Origin: an uncultured Bacteroidales bacterium
GTDB lineage: Bacteria > Bacteroidota > Bacteroidia > Bacteroidales > Bacteroidaceae
Assembly (NCBI GenBank): GCA_902798615.1
Contig: CADBXL010000002.1
Span: 61,644 to 125,643 of the forward strand
Reading direction: 5' to 3'
DNA: 64,000 bases
A program made the position numbers and the translations under genes. Below are positions 59,124-64,000 of the stretch, piece by piece; positions within the stretch are counted from its first letter, which is position 1; every line of letters starts with the position of its first letter. A model generated the notes under the pieces. The model did not search any database. It was not told the origin of the DNA and saw only the letters and a list, made by a program, of their open reading frames with translations.

Positions 59124-61901
59124 ATGTTCACCCCCGATCAAAGTCAACAGGAAATAATCAACATATCACAAGGACAGCATCTCGTTCTCGCACCTCCGGG
59201 ATGCGGCAAGACACAGATTCTGTCCGAAAGAATACGCATTGCCCATAGCGAGCACGGAGTACCCTACGGCGATATGCTCTGCCTCACGTTCACCAACCGA
59301 GCAGCGCGAGGTATGGCAGAACGTATCTCTCAGACTATCAGCGATTCCGACATCAACGACCTCTTTGTCGGCAATATCCACCGCTACTGCATAAGGATTC
59401 TTACAAACCACGAACTCGTACCCTCAAACACCAGTATCATTGACGATGACGATGCCCTCAGCATCCTCTCACGCCTCTCAAATCAGGACGAGGAACTAGT
59501 CATTGCCGATTTCAAGAAAACGCACGACCTCTTCGACTGCATCCATTTCTCGCAGATGATGCACCAGATAAACAAGAACCATCCCAAGGGCATCCGTCTG
59601 CATCCTGAATGCCTCAACAAAGACGACCTGAACGCCATGCGAATAGTGTGCACGGCATACAGAAAGGAGTTCACGGCAGAGACGATGAACGACATGTACG
59701 AGCACGCCGACTTCTACCTTACTGACATCGACCATTTGCAGACAGGCACCTACGCCAACTATGCGGCATACCGTCAGCAGGTAAGGAACACGCTCACGAA
59801 ACTATCACTCGCACATCAGTACGAGACCTACAAGCGCGAGCATAACCTAATGGATTTCAACGAGGTACTGCTCCGTGCCTACGATGCCATAAGTGAGGCG
59901 AAAACGAGCAACGAGCCTGATAAACAGGCATTCCTTGAGGCAATACAACGCCCTTGGATTCAGGTTGACGAGGTACAAGACCTCAATCCGCTACAGATGG
60001 CAATCATAGACCTCATAAGCAAGAACGAGTGCATCCTCTACCTCGGCGACGAGCAACAGGCCATCTTCTCCTTCATGGGCGCAAAGCTGTCAACCCTCGA
60101 AATGCTACGCGAACGCTGCACGCCTGTTTCTGATAGCGAGAAAGCCGTAAAGGGCATACATCACCTTGCGAAAAACCACCGCTCTCCCCGCTATCTCCTC
60201 GATATATATAATAGGTACGCGGAGAAAGTGCTGGGCATCGATGCCGCCTTCCTCCCACAGCCAACCAACAATGACCAGGCAACTGACGCCACACGCTTCA
60301 TCTATGCCAACACCACGGATGATGAGGTCGAGAAAGTGGCACGTCAGGCAGGCGAATGGCTCAAGCAGAACCCCGAAGAAACAACGGCAATCGTCACCCT
60401 CTCCAATGCCGATGCCGACGAGATTAGCCGTCAGCTAACCCACTACTCCCTACCTCATTTCAAGATTTCGGGCACCGACCTCTTCTCCACGCCCGACATG
60501 AAACTGCTCCTCGCGCACTTCACCGCCGTGCAGTCAGACACCAACCTCATAGCATGGTCACGCATCATGCAGGGCGCGAAATGCATCCACACGGCATACG
60601 AGGCACGCGACATCGTGCATCAGCTCATAGCCACAGGCATATCCCCTTCCGAGCTGATGACATCAGGCACACCGCCTCTCACGCAGCAGTTCGTCAAGGC
60701 ATACGAGACGCAGGACATCGTCATTTTTGATACCGAGACAACAGGTCTCGACACCTTCCGTGACGACATCATACAGATTGCCGCCATGCGCATCCGTGGC
60801 GAGAAAGTCCTTGGGCAGTTCATGGTGCATATAGAGACTGAGCGCGAAATCCCTGCCATGCTCGGCGACATCGTGAACCCTATCATCGAGGAACGCAAAA
60901 CCGCCGAAATCCTCTCTCACGAAGAAGCCCTCACCCGTTTCGCCGACTTCGCAAAAGGTGCCGTCCTCCTTGCCCACAATGCCGATTTTGATATCAACAT
61001 ATTACATTCCAATATCAAAAGATACAGTAAGGTCGTTCTCGAATCGGCTCCCTCCCTCGGGAGAGCGGAGGAAGGGGTCCCATACTTCGACTCTCTCCGT
61101 CTCATCCGACTTCTTGAGCCCGACCTGCGCGTTCACAAGCTCAAGCACCTGCTCGACACCCTGCATCTCGAAGGTCAGAACTCTCACCTTGCCGACGATG
61201 ATGTATATGCCACAAAAAGTCTCGTGGATTACTGCTACAAGAAGGCAAAGGCACTCATTCCTCATCAGAATGCGCTCCTTGCCCGTGAAGCCGTGATAAA
61301 CGTAGGTGCCAAGCTCCAGAAGAACTATGCCCCACTCTATCACCACACCCACGACCTATTATATAAGGAAGTCCCATCGCCTTCCGGTTCCCTCCCTCGG
61401 GAGGGCGGGGGAAGGGGCCTCACCACCGAACTCCGCTACATCCACGATGCCCTTGCAGCCGACAAGCTCATCCAGCCAGTTGACAAACTCGACTATATCT
61501 GCTCATACATCGACAATGACCTTATCGACAGCGAGAAATACCCAGAACTAATCCTACAGCTCCAGCACTATGGCGCGGAAATCAACACTCTGCGCGAGGC
61601 AGACCTGTGCAGCGCAAGCAGGATCAAGGAACGTATCTATGTCTCTACGGTACACAAGGCTAAGGGACTTGAATTTGACAATGTCATTGTCTATGATGCT
61701 GTTGACGGTCGTTACCCTAACTTCAACGCCACCACCATCAACCAGAAGGAGGAGGATGCCCGCAAACTCTACGTAGCCCTCTCGCGTGCCAAGAAGCGCC
61801 TATATATCGGCATCTCCGAGAAATTCATCAACCGCTACGGCAGAACCTTCGACCGCACCATCACCCCATTCCTCAAGCCTGTAATGGATAAGTTCTCGTA
61901 A
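59124..61901 (+). CDS. UvrD-like helicase with an embedded DnaQ-type exonuclease
   Basis: 925-aa SF1 helicase. Walker A APPGCGKT (about 23-30), LTFTNRAARGMAER (motif Ia), VDEVQDLNPLQ (motif II), GDEQQAIFSFMGA (motif III) and the C-terminal VSTVHKAKGLEFDNVIV (about 842-858) and LYVALSRAKKRLYIG. Between them, about 530-710, is a DEDDh 3'-5' exonuclease: IFDTETTGLD, LLAHNADFD, HLADDD. This fusion is found in other Bacteroidales; the role is presumably DNA repair. Two C/G-rich repeat sequences (about residues 641-653 and 753-767) read in frame through the protein. Confidence 0.92.
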   Translation: MFTPDQSQQEIINISQGQHLVLAPPGCGKTQILSERIRIAHSEHGVPYGDMLCLTFTNRAARGMAERISQTISDSDINDLFVGNIHRYCIRILTNHELVPSNTSIIDDDDALSILSRLSNQDEELVIADFKKTHDLFDCIHFSQMMHQINKNHPKGIRLHPECLNKDDLNAMRIVCTAYRKEFTAETMNDMYEHADFYLTDIDHLQTGTYANYAAYRQQVRNTLTKLSLAHQYETYKREHNLMDFNEVLLRAYDAISEAKTSNEPDKQAFLEAIQRPWIQVDEVQDLNPLQMAIIDLISKNECILYLGDEQQAIFSFMGAKLSTLEMLRERCTPVSDSEKAVKGIHHLAKNHRSPRYLLDIYNRYAEKVLGIDAAFLPQPTNNDQATDATRFIYANTTDDEVEKVARQAGEWLKQNPEETTAIVTLSNADADEISRQLTHYSLPHFKISGTDLFSTPDMKLLLAHFTAVQSDTNLIAWSRIMQGAKCIHTAYEARDIVHQLIATGISPSELMTSGTPPLTQQFVKAYETQDIVIFDTETTGLDTFRDDIIQIAAMRIRGEKVLGQFMVHIETEREIPAMLGDIVNPIIEERKTAEILSHEEALTRFADFAKGAVLLAHNADFDINILHSNIKRYSKVVLESAPSLGRAEEGVPYFDSLRLIRLLEPDLRVHKLKHLLDTLHLEGQNSHLADDDVYATKSLVDYCYKKAKALIPHQNALLAREAVINVGAKLQKNYAPLYHHTHDLLYKEVPSPSGSLPREGGGRGLTTELRYIHDALAADKLIQPVDKLDYICSYIDNDLIDSEKYPELILQLQHYGAEINTLREADLCSASRIKERIYVSTVHKAKGLEFDNVIVYDAVDGRYPNFNATTINQKEEDARKLYVALSRAKKRLYIGISEKFINRYGRTFDRTITPFLKPVMDKFS
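61047..61080. repeat. REP-like C/G palindrome inside the helicase gene, first
   Basis: CTCCCTCCCTCGGGAGAGCG followed by GAGGAAGGGG; encodes APSLGRAEEG in the exonuclease domain. Same kind of sequence as the intergenic CCCTC/GAGGG repeats. Confidence 0.75.
61386..61417. repeat. REP-like C/G palindrome inside the helicase gene, second
   Basis: GTTCCCTCCCTCGGGAGGGC followed by GGGGGAAGGGG; encodes GSLPREGGGRG in a linker after the exonuclease domain. About 21 bases are shared with the first copy. Confidence 0.78.
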
Positions 61902-62030
61902 CATCGTTCCTATCTCTTTTAAAAAAGCAGAGACTCATTATTAACTAAATGCTAAGCCGCAAAGTATTTTTCATTTTTCACTTTTCATTTATTCCCCTCT
62001 GCGTTTAGAGATAAAATCGCCCTTCTCACG

Positions 62031-63245
62031 CTAAAAACGATAACCGTATTTCAGCGTGAGGTCAATCTCGCGGTTCGTCACATCCATCCCTGTGCAACTG
62101 CGAAACAGATACTGGCGGTAGTCGCATGAAAGGTTAAGCAGACTCCGCCCTATGTTATAGTTTATTCCGCCACGTACAAATCCGTTAATGGTGAATTTTG
62201 AATCCCGTCCGTATGTGGCTGCGTCATAGAAATGCTTGTCGTATGCCTCCCATAAACCATCATCTTCCGGGTCGGTTTGCATGTAAACGTCATCAGGGTC
62301 GTCCCAACCACTGTGTGTCTCCCTGTTCACCAACGAAAACATCGGGATGACAGAGATGCTGAACAACAGTTTTCCCCCGTTTATAGCCCAGTTGTAACCA
62401 TAGCCTGCTCCGATGGAGAACTGGTCATGACGGAATACTTCTTCCGTATAGTTCAGCATCCTATACATGTGCAGTCGGCTTTGATTAAAGCTTGCCATGA
62501 CGAAAACACTCCCCACGCTTCGTTTCTGTATCAGACGGCCTGTGCGAGCTGCCGGCATGCTAAACCTCTTATTGTTAAGCACATAATACGCATCTGCATA
62601 CACGGTTCGCAAATCCCAATTCTCTGGTATCACATCCGATTTCTGTATGCGTACAGGGGCGTGATTTTCCATCAGAGGCAATCCCTTTTCCTGTCGTTCC
62701 TTTAAGTCATTCAGACGCTCTCCCACTTCTTCGCAAGTTTGCAGAAATGCATTGTTTACTGTTCCTTTTGGCTTTTCCACGGTGCGGTAGCGCACTGTGA
62801 AACCGAATGTTGAGCCATTGCTTGCAAGACTGTATGCCTTTGCGAATGAATTATTGATTGGAAGCGGAATACTCACAGCCAGACCGTGCCAGTCGAATCC
62901 TATTTGTGCTGATGATTTCACAGTGTTCAGGTTAGTCTGAATAAACCGATTGTTTGGGGTGTTCGATGGCAAGATCATAGGATAAGGATCAGGCAATTCC
63001 ATTTCTGAGAGAAGTATCGGAAATTCCATGTCGTATGTCTGGAATGCTTTCCTGAACTTCAATGTGAGCATAAAGTCGCGCTCAGGAACATCTACATAAT
63101 CCGTATCCACCTTTGTTTTCTTGATTTTCAATATCGTTTTTTCTGTTTTCTTTATGAAGTTGTTGTGTGTCTTTTCTTCTTGGGCATAAACCGTAATTCC
63201 CATAAACATCATGAGAAAAGCGGTCAGTAAGGTCTTTGTTCTCAT
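62031..63245 (-). CDS. DUF4421 family outer-membrane protein
   Basis: 404 aa with a signal peptide (about 1-21, ending in VYAQ). The mature part has the DUF4421 layout: an initial segment before RDFMLTLKFRKAF, then alternating beta strands and a final strand REIDLTLKYGYRF with a terminal aromatic, as in outer-membrane barrels. Function unknown. Monocistronic; the 129-bp gap before it holds one AATGAAAAGTG-type arm (61967-61990). Confidence 0.87.
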   Translation of the reverse strand: MRTKTLLTAFLMMFMGITVYAQEEKTHNNFIKKTEKTILKIKKTKVDTDYVDVPERDFMLTLKFRKAFQTYDMEFPILLSEMELPDPYPMILPSNTPNNRFIQTNLNTVKSSAQIGFDWHGLAVSIPLPINNSFAKAYSLASNGSTFGFTVRYRTVEKPKGTVNNAFLQTCEEVGERLNDLKERQEKGLPLMENHAPVRIQKSDVIPENWDLRTVYADAYYVLNNKRFSMPAARTGRLIQKRSVGSVFVMASFNQSRLHMYRMLNYTEEVFRHDQFSIGAGYGYNWAINGGKLLFSISVIPMFSLVNRETHSGWDDPDDVYMQTDPEDDGLWEAYDKHFYDAATYGRDSKFTINGFVRGGINYNIGRSLLNLSCDYRQYLFRSCTGMDVTNREIDLTLKYGYRF

Positions 63246-63285
63246 ATGGTATATAATTAATTAGGTGCATAATGATTGTTTTGCG

Positions 63286-63293
63286 CAAAGATA
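63286..63293 (-). promoter_or_regulatory. Putative promoter of the DUF4421 gene
   Basis: TATCTTTG on the minus strand, 40 bp before the ATG; no clear -33 TTTG. Confidence 0.55.
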
Positions 63294-63393
63294 ATTATAT
63301 TTTGTTAAATACCCCACTTTTCCCTGTTAAATTATGTAAATTTCATATTGAATAATGGAAATCAAAGCAAATCCCTATGTTTTAACAAGGTGA

Positions 63394-63432
63394 GTTCGAT
63401 GACTTGCATCTGCTTGATGAGCTTTGCGAATA
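63394..63432 (-). repeat. Isolated copy of the extra module found in RNA copy C
   Basis: Minus strand ATTCGC, GCTCATCAAGC, ATGCAAGTC and TCGAAC occur in the same order and nearly the same spacing as at 58752-58793. It stands alone here, upstream of the DUF4421 promoter. Confidence 0.6.
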
Positions 63433-63480
63433 ATTAAAAACCGAGAATTACCAACGCGGCCAAATGAGGGATGTTACTAT

Positions 63481-63519
63481 AAAACATCCTTCCCTTTGGG
63501 AAGGCTTGGTTAGGCTTCT
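63481..63519. repeat. REP-like element copy d
   Basis: AACATCCTTCCCTTTGGGAAGG then CTTGGTTAGGCTT (split here to keep it short), as in 27805, 38497 and 44801. Not next to a gene end that I can see. Confidence 0.8.
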
Positions 63520-63552
63520 TCTCTTGGCGTGCAGAGTTGTATGTAAGTAACT

Positions 63553-63597
63553 AACGCAAAGACGCAGAGCTTTATAAAACTTTGCGTCTAAGCGTTT
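63553..63597. repeat. Hairpin in a gene-free stretch
   Basis: AACGCAAAGACGCA and TGCGTCTAAGCGTT form an imperfect stem. Apart from this and the REP-like copy, 63433-63810 shows no gene. Confidence 0.6.
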
Positions 63598-63810
63598 GAA
63601 AAAAGGTAGGGGATATTTGCTTTCGCCATCTAAAAAAAAACAGAATAAATGGCGAAGCAACAAATCTCTAAACTCAATTACTATTTCCTATGTAGCGTAT
63701 ATTTCTTTTGGTAAAATTGTACGGAAAATCGTACGTTTGTTGCAATCCGTATTGTGAATCTGTAAAAATTGTTTCATTTACAATTATCGTCTATTTTTTT
63801 TTGAAAAATA

Positions 63811-63842
63811 TTTGGTTGAATTAGCAAAAATACATAATTTTG
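63811..63842 (+). promoter_or_regulatory. Promoter of the gene at the window end
   Basis: TTTG (63811-63814), 20 nt, TAATTTTG (63835-63842). Leader of about 120 nt. Confidence 0.82.
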
Positions 63843-63969
63843 CCGATGTAAAAAAACTAATAGCTGAGAAAAAACTATGAGAGCATAATAAAAATGCAAC
63901 TAATTTAAACAGGGGAAAAGCTCAGCTTATATAAATATAAATAAGGAAACATTCTAAAAGGAAATAGAT

Positions 63970-64000
63970 ATGAAACGTATTATTTCAATCATAATGGTGA
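63970..64000 (+). CDS. Start of an unidentified gene, cut by the window edge
   Basis: ATG at 63970 followed by codons for MKRIISIIMV, which looks like the beginning of a signal peptide. Full-consensus promoter at 63811-63842 and AAGGAAA before the ATG support a real start. Nothing can be said about function. Confidence 0.6.
   Translation, partial: MKRIISIIMV

Noticed and set aside
1-64000. tRNA, rRNA, IS transposase or prophage genes
   Set aside because: None recognised on either strand; short tRNAs cannot be excluded fully by eye.

Overview
The window looks like a chromosomal segment of a Prevotella/Segatella-type member of the Bacteroidales. The evidence is a fused NuoCD in an operon that begins with nuoA, a periplasm-sensing hybrid two-component system, a BspA-like leucine-rich repeat protein, an oversized NusB, lipoproteins with acidic residues after the lipobox cysteine, and promoters of the Bacteroidetes type. 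Many genes are preceded by TTTG, then about 20 nt, then TAnnTTTG; these promoters were used to decide several start codons. No rRNA, tRNA, CRISPR array, prophage or IS transposase was seen.

Layout. 1-5281 (minus): nuoA-B-CD-H-I-J-K (nuoK cut by the window edge). 5510-9841: orphan hybrid two-component regulator. 10241-13755 (minus): kdsA, nrdG, nrdD. 13756-17425: long intergenic ground with a secreted protein gene and a dense cluster of inverted repeats, including a duplicated 3' end of queF. 17426-19162: BspA-like protein with a structured leader. 19551-21990: accessory islet with a frameshifted DUF6169-like gene, a HepT/MntA toxin-antitoxin pair and a HigBA pair whose toxin is interrupted. 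22117-25352 (minus): queF, yhhQ, a lipoprotein and a Ca/Na antiporter. 25466-28920 (minus): nusB-yajC-ybbR-coaE-DUF5606. 29278-30958: rplY-pth-S4 protein. 31493-35095 (minus): PAP2 phosphatase and an outer-membrane beta-barrel protein. 35486-38380: aroB and a Na/Pi cotransporter. 38529-40696: an Ala-rich lipoprotein, a small barrel protein and a PD-(D/E)XK-like protein. 41240-47580: lysS, a mobile-looking four-helix-bundle gene, gpsA, a small exported protein, pgi and a HAD phosphatase. 47666-49766: aguA-aguB (agmatine to putrescine). 49851-52363: holA and a small XRE regulator. 52805-54488 (minus): Nif3 and zinc-ribbon coiled-coil protein. 55712-63245: small membrane protein, DUF3089 lipoprotein, HsdR-N protein, aldo/keto reductase, a UvrD-like helicase with an embedded DnaQ exonuclease, and DUF4421 protein. 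63970-64000: start of another gene.

The most interesting signal is not a protein. A structured RNA-like element lies just downstream of the promoters of three unrelated genes: two tandem copies before lysS (41062-41193), one before nif3 (54523-54586) and three before the aldo/keto reductase (58752-58980). Each copy has three nested stems followed by a small hairpin with the core TTCGnnCGAA. The primary sequence differs between loci but the pairing is kept by compensating changes, which is the signature of a selected RNA structure. I do not recognise it as a named motif.

The second theme is dispersed repeats: a REP-like family that supplies stop codons of genes and has entered the reading frames of the helicase and probably kdsA, tandem repeats with an 11-bp period at many intergenic sites, MITE-like inverted elements, two long perfect AT palindromes, and 34-bp inverted repeats around a four-helix-bundle gene.
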